Shown here one piece after another: positions 34,923 to 42,615 of a stretch of DNA of 64,000 nt. The translations under genes and the position numbers were made by a program. The notes under the pieces were generated by a model, which saw only the letters and a list, made by a program, of their open reading frames with translations, ran no database searches and was not told the origin of the DNA. The stretch comes from Microterricola gilva (lineage in GTDB: Bacteria; Actinomycetota; Actinomycetes; Actinomycetales; Microbacteriaceae), in contig NZ_SHLC01000001.1 of assembly GCF_004217495.1 (NCBI RefSeq), forward strand, positions 2,418,001-2,482,000, given 5' to 3'. Positions within the stretch are counted from its first letter, which is position 1. Every line of letters begins with the position of its first letter.

Positions 34923-35246
34923 CTAGTGGCTGCCGTCGACGAGCTTGAGCCCGACGACACAGCCGACGAGTCCGAGGATGAGCAGGATCTTGATCAGCGA
35001 CGCCGGCTCGCCGCCGAAGATCATGGCGTAGAGCACGGTGAGCGATGCGCCGATTCCGACCCAGACCGCGTAGGCGGTGCCGACGGAGATGTCGCGCATG
35101 GCGTACGCCAGTCCGCCCATGCTGACGACGAGGGCGACGCCGAAGATGACCGACGGCCAGAGCTTCGTGAAGCCCTCCGACTTACCGAGTGCTGTCGCCC
35201 AGACGGCTTCGAGCACGCCGGACGCAATGAGGATGATCCATGCCAT
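34923..35246 (-). CDS. gdx: SMR-family guanidinium exporter (Gdx/SugE)
   Basis: The 107-residue protein has four membrane segments, the conserved glutamate in GVLEAVWATALGKSEGF (E13) and GTAYAVWVGIGA, which are SugE/Gdx hallmarks. Such proteins exchange guanidinium for protons. A guanidine-III riboswitch in the 5' leader strongly supports this ligand. GGGAG lies ten bases before the ATG. Confidence 0.93.
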   Translation of the reverse strand: MAWIILIASGVLEAVWATALGKSEGFTKLWPSVIFGVALVVSMGGLAYAMRDISVGTAYAVWVGIGASLTVLYAMIFGGEPASLIKILLILGLVGCVVGLKLVDGSH

Positions 35247-35262
35247 GACTGTTCACTCCCGT

Positions 35263-35304
35263 GGCCAGTCTTGTCGCATTCCGGGTACTGATCCCTCGTC
35301 CGGG
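35263..35304 (-). promoter_or_regulatory. Guanidine-III (ykkC-III) riboswitch controlling gdx
   Basis: The minus-strand leader reads CCGGACGAGG, a short variable loop, GTACCCGG, five bases, then GACAAGAC and TGGCC. This is the guanidine-III aptamer core (CCGGACGAGG...GUACCCGG...GACAAGAC). The variable UCAGU and ACUGG segments still pair, replacing the GC-rich version known from other species, so the pseudoknot is kept by compensatory bases. The ribosome binding site lies four bases downstream, suggesting control of initiation. A TAGGCT hexamer at 35328-35333 may be the -10 box. Confidence 0.9.
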
Positions 35305-35396
35305 CCTCCATCTCGGAAGCTGACTTCAGCCTAGCGGAGTCCTCTGTGCAGCTCCGGTGCAGCGCGCCGGGCAGCGACCGCCAAAGCTTTCGTGGG

Positions 35397-35711
35397 CTAG
35401 TTGGGGAGCGGGTCGGCCACGACGCAGACCTGCGCGAAGTGTTCGACGACGGGGAACGGCTCGTAGAAGTGGTGCAGCAATTCCCGCCAACGCCGATACT
35501 CCGGCGAGCCGCGGAACCCGGGGTCGTGCGCCTCGACGCTGGTCCACTCCACCAGCAGCAGATACTCGTTGGGTGTCTCGATCGAGCGTGACAGGCGCAA
35601 CCCGCGGAAGCCGGGCATCGCCGCGATCAGCGTGCGCGCCTCGGCGAACGCCCGCTCGAACTCCGCCTCACGCCCTGGGGTGACGGGCAGGAGCGCGTGT
35701 TCCAGAATCAT
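35397..35711 (-). CDS. Antibiotic-biosynthesis-monooxygenase (ABM) domain protein
   Basis: The 104-residue single-domain protein has the dimeric alpha/beta barrel pattern: MILEHALLPVTPGREAEFE at the N-terminus, MPGFRGLRLSRS and NEYLLLVEWTSVEAH. Family members range from monooxygenases to small-molecule binders; the specific role is unknown. A TACGCT hexamer ends seven bases before ATG 35711, so the message may be leaderless and the frame upstream is not used. Confidence 0.82.
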   Translation of the reverse strand: MILEHALLPVTPGREAEFERAFAEARTLIAAMPGFRGLRLSRSIETPNEYLLLVEWTSVEAHDPGFRGSPEYRRWRELLHHFYEPFPVVEHFAQVCVVADPLPN

Positions 35712-35775
35712 GATTCTCAGCGTACCTTTCGACTGTCGTCTTCCGGATGCCGCCCGCACACGCCATCATGGGTGC

Positions 35776-36336
35776 ATGACTCTCGACGCCAACGCCGCCC
35801 TCATCGTTGTTGACATGCAACAGGGCTTCGCCCACCCCGGCTGGGGTGCACGGAACAACCCGGACTGCGAGGCCAACGTCGCCGCGCTCCTCGACGGCTG
35901 GGCCGCGTCCGCCCGTCCCGTCGTGTTGGTGCGCCACGACTCCGACGAGGAATCCCCACTGAACCCGAGCGAGCCGGGCAACGCGCTGCTCGACTTCGTC
36001 GCTGCCGCTCCGCACCAACTGTTCGTGACCAAGCAGGTCAACTCGGCGTTCTTCGGCGAGCCGGACCTCGCCGAGTGGTTGAGCGCACTCGAGATCGAGC
36101 AGATCGTTGTCTGCGGCATCCAGACGAACATGTGTGTTGAGACGACGGCGCGCATGGGCGGCAATCTCGGCTTCGAGGTGTTTGTGCCGATCGATGCGAC
36201 GCACACCTTCGACCTCGAGGGGCCGAACGGTGTGCGTATGAGCGCCGACGAGCTCTCCCGTGCAACGGCGGTCAACCTGCACGGCGGCGAGTTCGCCACC
36301 GTGCTGAGCACGGCCGAGCTGCTCGAGCGCGTCTGA
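35776..36336 (+). CDS. Isochorismatase-like cysteine hydrolase
   Basis: The 186-residue enzyme has the catalytic triad of the family: D13 (VVDMQQGF), K86 (VTKQVNSAF) and C120 (QTNMCVETTAR). Related enzymes hydrolyse nicotinamide, isochorismate, ureidoacrylate or other amides. Given the adjacent guanidinium exporter a nitrogen-waste substrate is conceivable but unproven. CATCAT ends six bases before ATG 35776; the frame opens further upstream but that part overlaps the divergent ABM gene. Confidence 0.88.
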   Translation: MTLDANAALIVVDMQQGFAHPGWGARNNPDCEANVAALLDGWAASARPVVLVRHDSDEESPLNPSEPGNALLDFVAAAPHQLFVTKQVNSAFFGEPDLAEWLSALEIEQIVVCGIQTNMCVETTARMGGNLGFEVFVPIDATHTFDLEGPNGVRMSADELSRATAVNLHGGEFATVLSTAELLERV

Positions 36337-36423
36337 TCCCTGCCTTCGTCGGCCTCCGCGGCGCTGTTGCGCCGCGTTACGGGCACGCGCCACCGGCCCG
36401 GGTGCACGGGCTAGCGTGTGGGC

Positions 36424-37713
36424 ATGGCAGATCGTGAGTACGGCTTCAAGACCCGCGCCATTCACGCGGGCAACATCCCTGACCCGGTGACGGGGGCGCG
36501 TGCGCTTCCGATCTACCAGACGAGCGCATTCGTCTTCGACGACACCGCGGATGCCGCGGCCCGCTTCGCGCTGCAGAAATACGGCAACATCTACTCCCGA
36601 CTGGCGAACCCGACGGTCGCCAGCTTCGAGGAGCGCGTCGCCAGCCTCGAGGGCGGCCTCGGCGCCGTCGCGACGGCCAGCGGCCTCAGCGCGCAGTACA
36701 TCACCTTCGCCAGCCTCGCCGGATCCGGCGACCACATCGTGGCCAGTGCGAACCTCTACGGCGGCTCGATCACGCAGCTCGACGTGACCCTGCGACGTTT
36801 CGGCGTCGAGACGACCTTCGTCCGCAGCTCCGACCCCGCCGACTACGCCGCGGCCATCACCGACAAGACAAAGCTGATCTTCGCCGAGACGATCGCGAAC
36901 CCCTCCGGCGAGATCGCCGACATCGAGGGCCTCTCGGATGTCGCGCGCGCGCACGGCATCCCGCTGATCATCGACTCGACGATCGCCACCCCCTACCTCA
37001 ACCGCCCATTCGAGTGGGGCGCCGACATCGCCATCCACTCGGCGACGAAGTTCCTCGGCGGCCACGGCACGACCCTCGGCGGCGTCGTCGTGGAGAGCGG
37101 CCGCTTCCACTGGCACAGCGACAAGTTCCCGCTCTTCGGCGAGCCGGTTCCGAGCTACGGCGGGCTGCAGTGGTCTGGCAACTTCGGCGAGTACGCCTTC
37201 CTCACCCGCCTGCGCGCCGAGCAGCTGCGCGACATCGGTCCGAGCCTCGCCCCGCACAGTGCCTTCCTGCTCGCGCAAGGCGTCGAGACACTGCCGTACC
37301 GCATCCAGGCACACGTCGACAATGCCCGCGCCGTGGCCGAGTGGCTCGAGGCCGACGACCGCATCGAGAGCGTCTTCTGGGCCGGGCTTCCGAACCACCC
37401 GCACCACGAGCGCGCGCAGAAGTACCTGCCGAAGGGGCCGGGTTCCGTGTTCAGCTTCGTCGTGAAGGGCGGCCGCGCCGCCGGCCAGACGTTCATCGAA
37501 TCGCTGAACCTGGCCAGCCACCTCGCCAACATCGGCGACGCGAAGACCCTCGTCATCCACCCCGCGTCGACGACCCACGCCCAGCTCACCGAACAGCAGC
37601 TCATCGACGCCGGTGTGCTGCCGGGTGTTGTGCGCATCAGCGTCGGCATCGAAGATGTCGATGACATCATCTACGACCTCGACCAGGCCCTCGCGGCCGC
37701 GACGGGAGCATGA
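36424..37713 (+). CDS. metY: O-acetylhomoserine sulfhydrylase (PLP)
   Basis: The 429-residue PLP enzyme makes homocysteine from O-acetylhomoserine and sulfide, the step after the sulfite reductase pathway encoded upstream. K209 in SATKFLGGHGTTLGG binds PLP; YSRLANPTVASFEERVASLEG is the family N-terminal motif. TAGCGT (36412-36417) ends six bases before ATG 36424, so a leaderless start is likely; a GTG two codons upstream lies in the promoter. The next gene overlaps its stop. Confidence 0.95.
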   Translation: MADREYGFKTRAIHAGNIPDPVTGARALPIYQTSAFVFDDTADAAARFALQKYGNIYSRLANPTVASFEERVASLEGGLGAVATASGLSAQYITFASLAGSGDHIVASANLYGGSITQLDVTLRRFGVETTFVRSSDPADYAAAITDKTKLIFAETIANPSGEIADIEGLSDVARAHGIPLIIDSTIATPYLNRPFEWGADIAIHSATKFLGGHGTTLGGVVVESGRFHWHSDKFPLFGEPVPSYGGLQWSGNFGEYAFLTRLRAEQLRDIGPSLAPHSAFLLAQGVETLPYRIQAHVDNARAVAEWLEADDRIESVFWAGLPNHPHHERAQKYLPKGPGSVFSFVVKGGRAAGQTFIESLNLASHLANIGDAKTLVIHPASTTHAQLTEQQLIDAGVLPGVVRISVGIEDVDDIIYDLDQALAAATGA

Positions 37714-38372
37714 CCATGAGCACAACGGATGCCGCAACCACCGTGCCGGTTGAGCAGGCGCCGCGGGTTGAGCCGACCTCGCGGGTTGAGCCTGTCGAAA
37801 CCCCCGCAGACGCCGTCGTCACCACGCAGCTCGCGAACGGGCTGAGCTGTGACCTGCCCGCGGACTCCCCCCTCGCCAAGCTGCTGCGCTCGCAGCGCAC
37901 CTGGGTCGGCCCGGACGCGAAGGCGCGCCTGCGCATCCTGCGCGAGGCGAAGTCGATCGCGATCGTCGGCGCATCGCCGAACCCGGCCCGCTCGAGCTAC
38001 TTCGTGGGCACCTACCTGCAGCAGTCCAGCGACTACCGCGTGTACTTCGTGAACCCGAACGCCGACACGATCCTCGGCCAGAAGGCCTACCCGGATCTGG
38101 CGAGCCTGCCGGAAGTGCCCGACATCGTCGACGTGTTCCGCCGTGGCAGCGACATCCCGAGCGTCATCGACGAGGTCGTCGCCGTCGGCGCTCCGACCAT
38201 CTGGGTGCAGCTCGGCATCTGGAACCAGGATGCCGCGGAGTACGGCGAGTCGAAGGGGCTGACCGTCGTCATGGACCGGTGCATCAAGATCGAGCACGCC
38301 CGCTTCAACGGCGGCCTGCACCTGCTCGGCTTCGACACCGGCCAGATCACCGCCCGCAAGACGATTCGCTGA
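37710..38372 (+). CDS. CoA-binding (CoA_binding_2) protein with repeat-derived N-terminus
   Basis: Residues about 70-215 form a Rossmann-type CoA-binding domain with SIAIVGASPNPARSSYFVGT and VWVQLGIWNQDAA-like motifs. Function is not established; the family is often coupled to metY. The first 35 residues (EQAPRVEPTSRVEPVETP) come from three copies of a GGTTGAGCC repeat that also occurs between genes (52613-52681), so they are probably an insertion tolerated in frame. ATG overlaps the metY stop. Confidence 0.85.
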   Translation: MTMSTTDAATTVPVEQAPRVEPTSRVEPVETPADAVVTTQLANGLSCDLPADSPLAKLLRSQRTWVGPDAKARLRILREAKSIAIVGASPNPARSSYFVGTYLQQSSDYRVYFVNPNADTILGQKAYPDLASLPEVPDIVDVFRRGSDIPSVIDEVVAVGAPTIWVQLGIWNQDAAEYGESKGLTVVMDRCIKIEHARFNGGLHLLGFDTGQITARKTIR

Positions 38373-38400
38373 GCCGCGCCCGCGCGCGCTCCTTCGCCAC

Positions 38401-38448
38401 GACTGCAGCGTCGGTCGATGACACGAGTCATCGACCGACGCTGCAGTC
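38401..38448. terminator. Bidirectional terminator-like hairpin, 22-bp perfect arms
   Basis: Arms 38401-38422 and 38427-38448 (GACTGCAGCGTCGGTCGATG...) are perfectly complementary with a 4-base loop. It lies between the convergent CoA-binding and ABC permease genes. No T-tract is present on either strand. Confidence 0.8.
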
Positions 38449-38465
38449 TGCGTTTGCGCGCTTGA

Positions 38466-39314
38466 TCAGGCCTTGCGGATGCTGCGGACGCCGACGACGA
38501 GTCCGATCACGGCCGTCACGATCGCCGCAACGAAGCCGCCGAGCACCGCGATGGAGCCGAGATCCCCGGCAAACAGGGCGCGCTCCGCTGCGACGACGTA
38601 ACTCAGCGGGTTGACCGCCGCCGCCGCCTTCATCCAGTCCGGCCCGTTCTCGATCGGCAGCAGCATGCCGGAGAGGATCATGAGCGGGAAGATGAGGGTC
38701 TGGTGGATCACCCAGAACATCCAGTCCCGCTCCCGGCAGGCCAGGGCCACCGAGTAGCTCAGCGCGCCGAAGCCGATGCCGAAGATCGCCAGCAGCACGA
38801 AGCCGATCACCAGCCCGGCCACGTTGATCTGGAAGCCGAACGGCACGGCGACGAGGCAGACGATCAGGCCCTGCATCGCCAACGGCACGATCTCCTTGAG
38901 CGAGCGGCCGATCAGCAGCGCGCTGCGGGCCAGCGGCGCGACGAGCGTGCGCTCGTGCGAGCCCGACTGCATCTCGCCGAGCAGGTTCGCCCCGGTGCTG
39001 GCCGTGCCGAACAGCGCCACCATCACGAGGATTCCCGGCACGAACCACTGCAGCGTCTCCGCGGCGGGCAGACCGGATGACGCGACGAGCAGCGGCCCGA
39101 ACAGCCCGAGGAACACGAGCGGCTGCACGAGGCTGAACAGTGCGCTGAACGGGTCGCGCATGACGGGCCGCAGCTCCCGCACGAACACATTCCAGATGTC
39201 GGCGAGGATGCGGGTGCGGCCGGGGACGTTGCCCCGCGACGACGTCGCGGCCCCGCCCTGCTGAGCCGAGCCCGTGTCGGCGGTGTGGGTGTTGAGGGTG
39301 TCGATGGTGTTCAT
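38466..39314 (-). CDS. ABC-2 type exporter permease
   Basis: The 282-residue protein has six membrane segments in the DrrB/ABC-2 pattern, with LGEMQSGSHERTLVAPLARSA and LSGMLLPIENGPDWMKA, a typical ABC-2 signature. It partners the ATPase whose stop overlaps its start (ATGA). Substrates of the family are antibiotics, lipids or polysaccharides. Confidence 0.9.
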   Translation of the reverse strand: MNTIDTLNTHTADTGSAQQGGAATSSRGNVPGRTRILADIWNVFVRELRPVMRDPFSALFSLVQPLVFLGLFGPLLVASSGLPAAETLQWFVPGILVMVALFGTASTGANLLGEMQSGSHERTLVAPLARSALLIGRSLKEIVPLAMQGLIVCLVAVPFGFQINVAGLVIGFVLLAIFGIGFGALSYSVALACRERDWMFWVIHQTLIFPLMILSGMLLPIENGPDWMKAAAAVNPLSYVVAAERALFAGDLGSIAVLGGFVAAIVTAVIGLVVGVRSIRKA

Positions 39315-40405
39315 GCTGCGTCCTCCTCGGACTCGTGTGCAACGGATGTGGTGTGCTCTGCTGTGGCGGGCGCCTGCCCCTCCTCGCGCAGACTCCGCCC
39401 GGTGAGCGCGAGGAACACGTCGTCGAGCGTCGGCTGGTGGATCGACGCCGCCCTCGGCGGCAGCCCTGCCGCGTCGAGCGAGCGCAGGATGGCCGGCAAC
39501 GCCTCGTCGGCGGCGAGTGCCGGCACCACGACGGCGGTTCCGGATGCCGTTCCGCTGGTGTGGGCGGCCGCCGCCGCGGCATCCGCCGCCGAGTCGAAGC
39601 CCAACTCGACCCGGTCGCCGGCGAGGTCGCGCTTCAGCGCCGATGCGGTGTCGTCGGCGATCAGCCGCCCGTGATCCATCACCATCACCCGCTCGGCCAG
39701 CTGATCGGCCTCGTCGAGGTAGTGGGTCGTCAGGAAGATCGTTGTGCCGTAGCGGCGGCGCAGCTCGACGATGTGCTGCCAGAGGTTGGCGCGGCTCTGC
39801 GGGTCGAGGCCGGTGGACGGCTCGTCGAGGAAGAGCAGCTCCGGCCGGTGGATCAGCCCGAGCGCGATGTCGACGCGGCGGCGCTGCCCGCCCGAGAGTG
39901 TCTGCACCTGACGGCCGGCGATGGCGCCGAGGTCGAGGGACTCGATCAACTCGTCGGCCCTGAGGCGGGTCTCGCGCCGGCCGATCCCGTAGAACGCGCC
40001 CTGGCTGTGCAGCTCATCGCGCACGCGCTGCGTGTAGCCGGCCGATGAACCCTGCCCGATGTAGCCGATGCGGCGACGCACGCCGGCCGGGTCGCGACGG
40101 ATGTCGCAGCCGACGACGCTCGCCTCGCCGGAGCTGGCCGGCAGCAGGGTGGTGAGCAGGCGCAGCGTCGTCGACTTGCCCGCGCCGTTCGGCCCGAGGA
40201 ACGCGACGAGCTCCCCCGCCGCGACGTCGAGGTTGAGATCGGAGACCGCCTCAACCTGGCCGCCGGATTTGCCCGTGCCCGGGAACGTCTTGCCGAGCCC
40301 CCTGGCCACGATCATCTTCTGCTCTGACATTGTCTGCCCTGGCATCTTCTGATCTGGCATTCTCTGCTCCGGCATCTTCTCTGGTGTCGCGATCTGTGTT
40401 GTCAT
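39311..40405 (-). CDS. Daunorubicin-resistance-type ABC ATPase (DrrA-like)
   Basis: The 364-residue protein has Walker A GPNGAGKST, signature LSGGQRRRVDIALGL, Walker B LLFLDEPSTGLD and the C-terminal accessory region with HQPTLDDVFLALTGRSL found in DrrA-like ATPases. The first 30 residues are a five-residue repeat (KMPEQ/RMPDQ/KMPGQ/TMSEQ) encoded by 15-bp tandem repeats that offer five methionine codons, so the true start is uncertain; MSEQKMIVARGLGKTF is the most family-like. Divergent from the WYL regulator, which probably controls it. Confidence 0.9.
   Translation of the reverse strand: MTTQIATPEKMPEQRMPDQKMPGQTMSEQKMIVARGLGKTFPGTGKSGGQVEAVSDLNLDVAAGELVAFLGPNGAGKSTTLRLLTTLLPASSGEASVVGCDIRRDPAGVRRRIGYIGQGSSAGYTQRVRDELHSQGAFYGIGRRETRLRADELIESLDLGAIAGRQVQTLSGGQRRRVDIALGLIHRPELLFLDEPSTGLDPQSRANLWQHIVELRRRYGTTIFLTTHYLDEADQLAERVMVMDHGRLIADDTASALKRDLAGDRVELGFDSAADAAAAAAHTSGTASGTAVVVPALAADEALPAILRSLDAAGLPPRAASIHQPTLDDVFLALTGRSLREEGQAPATAEHTTSVAHESEEDAA
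40321..40380. repeat. 15-bp tandem repeat, four copies, in the ABC ATPase N-terminus
   Basis: Four in-frame 15-bp units (GCYCTGRCATYNTCT-like on the + strand), each encoding a Met-Pro/Ser-x-Gln-x pentapeptide. Confidence 0.88.
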
Positions 40406-40426
40406 ACCTCCACGGTAGAAAGCAAA

Positions 40427-40445
40427 TAGGACACTTTCTGTCCTA
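40427..40445. promoter_or_regulatory. Operator between the ABC exporter and its WYL regulator
   Basis: TAGGACA and TGTCCTA are perfect inverted repeats with a 5-bp spacer. It is centred in the 60-bp divergent intergenic region, in an A/T-rich context unusual for this genome, and is the probable binding site of the neighbouring regulator. Confidence 0.7.
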
Positions 40446-40465
40446 ATAAAAGAGATACTGAAAAC

Positions 40466-41425
40466 ATGTCAGACACCACGAGCAGAACGTTGGAGCTCCT
40501 CTCCCTGCTGCAGAGCCACCGGCACTGGTCGTGCCGGGAACTCGCGGACCGTCTCGCCGTCAGCGAGCGCACGCTGCGCCGCGACATCGACCGCTTGCGG
40601 GAGCTCGGCTACGAGATCGACGCCAGCCGCGGCGCGATCGGCGGCTACCGCCTGACGGCCGGAACAGGCCTGCCTCCCCTGCTCCTCACCGACGATGAGG
40701 GTGTCGCGATCGCCATCGGTCTGCGCTCGCAGACGACATCCGCCCTGCGCGATTCGGAGCACACGACGCTCAGCGCACTCGCGAAGATCGAGCAGGTTCT
40801 GCCTCCGGCGCTCCGCAGGCGGATCGACGCACTGCAGTCGCACATGTCGGTCGCGCCCGGGCAGGGGCCGGCCGTCGACCCCGAGCTGCTCGGCCTCCTC
40901 GCGCTCAGCTGTCGGGACAGCGAACGGATCCGCTTCAGCTACACCGACGCGCGCGGCGCCGACTCCACCCGCAGCGCGGAACCGCACATGCTGGTGCCGC
41001 GCGGGCGCCGCTGGTACCTCGTCGCGTGGGACCGCGACCGCGCCGCCTGGCGCACCTTCCGGCTAGATCGCATCTCCGCGCTGCAGCAGACCCGGGTGCT
41101 CTTCACGGCTCGCGATCTGAGCGCGGCGGCCGCCGCCGAGCTCGTGGCCGCCGCCGTCTCCTGGCGGGAGAACCCGCTGAGCGCCGAGGTGCACATCGCG
41201 GCCCCGCTCGGGGCGGTTCAGGAGAAGCTGGGCTGGTGGGCGCGCGACACGGTGGCGCTGGATGCCGATACCACCGTGTGGACGCTCACCGGCGACTCCG
41301 CCGCGCACATCGCCACCGCGCTGCTCTGGATCCCGGCGGAGTTCGCCTTCACCGTGCACGGCCGGCCGGAGCTGCTGCGCGAGCTCACCGCCTTCGCGGA
41401 CCGCTTCACGTCCATCAGCGGGTAG
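40466..41425 (+). CDS. HTH-WYL transcriptional regulator
   Basis: The 319-residue protein has an N-terminal HTH_11 winged helix (SCRELADRLAVSERTLRRDI, 22-41) and a WYL domain near 140-230 with RGRRWYLVAWDRDRAAWRTF split over positions 176-195, then a WCX-like C-terminal region. WYL regulators sense nucleic acids or small ligands. It is divergent from the ABC exporter. Confidence 0.92.
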   Translation: MSDTTSRTLELLSLLQSHRHWSCRELADRLAVSERTLRRDIDRLRELGYEIDASRGAIGGYRLTAGTGLPPLLLTDDEGVAIAIGLRSQTTSALRDSEHTTLSALAKIEQVLPPALRRRIDALQSHMSVAPGQGPAVDPELLGLLALSCRDSERIRFSYTDARGADSTRSAEPHMLVPRGRRWYLVAWDRDRAAWRTFRLDRISALQQTRVLFTARDLSAAAAAELVAAAVSWRENPLSAEVHIAAPLGAVQEKLGWWARDTVALDADTTVWTLTGDSAAHIATALLWIPAEFAFTVHGRPELLRELTAFADRFTSISG

Positions 41426-41458
41426 CCCCGCGCATCTCCGCGGCCGACTGCTGGGCGA

Positions 41459-42511
41459 CTAGATGGAGTAGCCGAAGCTGAGCAGCTTGAGCTCGCGGCC
41501 GTCCGGCATGGTCAGCAGCGGCTCCCGGTCGAGCAGACGCTCGAATCCGAGCCGTTCATAGAGCTTGTGCGCGCCCGTCATCTCCGGGCCCGAGTTCATG
41601 ACGACGCGGGGAACGCCGCGGAGTCGGCCGAGCAGCAGCACGTGGCGGCTGAGCAGTTCGCCGATGCCGCGGCGGCGGGCGTCCGGGTGCACGGCGAGCA
41701 GTCGGAAGTCCATCTCGCCGACCTGCGGAAGCTCGGTCATCACGGCGCCGGCCCGCGGCGTCGAGACGGTGCCGAGGAGCGCGCCGGTCTCCGTGTCGCT
41801 GGCGACCCAGACCTGGTGCTCGCCCGCACGGCCGGCGACGTCGACGATGGAGGCGCGGTAGGAGTCGCTGAGGCTGTAGTCGTGGGCGTACGCGCGCTCG
41901 GAGAGCTCCGCGACGGCGTCCATCTCCTCGTCGCGCATCAACCTCACGCGCACCTCGCCATCCGGGCGCTGCAGGGGGTAGCGGTAGGCCACGAGCGGCA
42001 CATCGGCCGTCTGTGCGGCATCCACGATCCGTTCGAATCCGAGACGTTCGTAGAGGCGCTGGGCCGGCAGGTTCAGCTCGCCGGTGTCGAGCACGAGGGC
42101 ACTCGCGCCCTGCTCGACGGCACACTCGAGCGCGACCCGGGTGAGCTCCTCGCCGAGGCCAAGCCCCCTCGCCTCCGGCAGCACGCCGAGCAGGCGCAGC
42201 TCGAATTCCTCGCCCGTGGCGAGACGCGAGTGCTCGGTCTCCGCGCGCAGCAGGCTGGCGGTGCCGATCACGGTGCCCTCCGCGTGGCTGCCCGTTCCGG
42301 TCGCGACGGCCACGAGCAGGGTTCCGGATGCCGCCCGGCCCTCCGCGTCGCGCAGGAGGCGGGCGCGTTCGGCCGAGGTCGGCAGGTGCCCGTACGGCCC
42401 GGATGCGAAGGCGGCGACGGTCACATCGCCGACGGTTGCGAACTCCTCGGGTGTTGCTTCGCGGATGACGAAGGCAGGTCGGGGCAGTTGGCGGGGCTCG
42501 GGCTGAATCAC
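41459..42511 (-). CDS. Tandem GNAT N-acetyltransferase
   Basis: The 350-residue protein has two GNAT domains: the first with LGVLPEARGLGLGEELTR and LYERLGFERI, the second with LAVHPDARRRGIGELLSR and LYERLGFERLL, each an acetyl-CoA pyrophosphate-binding motif followed by the family ending. Substrate unknown. GTG 42511 is taken as start, eight bases after a TAAACT hexamer; an in-frame TTG and an ATG lie upstream. Confidence 0.83.
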   Translation of the reverse strand: MIQPEPRQLPRPAFVIREATPEEFATVGDVTVAAFASGPYGHLPTSAERARLLRDAEGRAASGTLLVAVATGTGSHAEGTVIGTASLLRAETEHSRLATGEEFELRLLGVLPEARGLGLGEELTRVALECAVEQGASALVLDTGELNLPAQRLYERLGFERIVDAAQTADVPLVAYRYPLQRPDGEVRVRLMRDEEMDAVAELSERAYAHDYSLSDSYRASIVDVAGRAGEHQVWVASDTETGALLGTVSTPRAGAVMTELPQVGEMDFRLLAVHPDARRRGIGELLSRHVLLLGRLRGVPRVVMNSGPEMTGAHKLYERLGFERLLDREPLLTMPDGRELKLLSFGYSI

Positions 42512-42615
42512 GGAGATCAAGTTTACGCGGCGAAGCTGCGAGGACGCGCGGAGCTGCGCACGATTCTGCGACGTAATGCGGCATTTCTGCACGCTCTGTT
42601 CCCTACGATGGAGGG

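Noticed and set aside
36337-36423. Possible SAM riboswitch before metY
   Set aside because: The gap is under 90 bp and metY appears leaderless.
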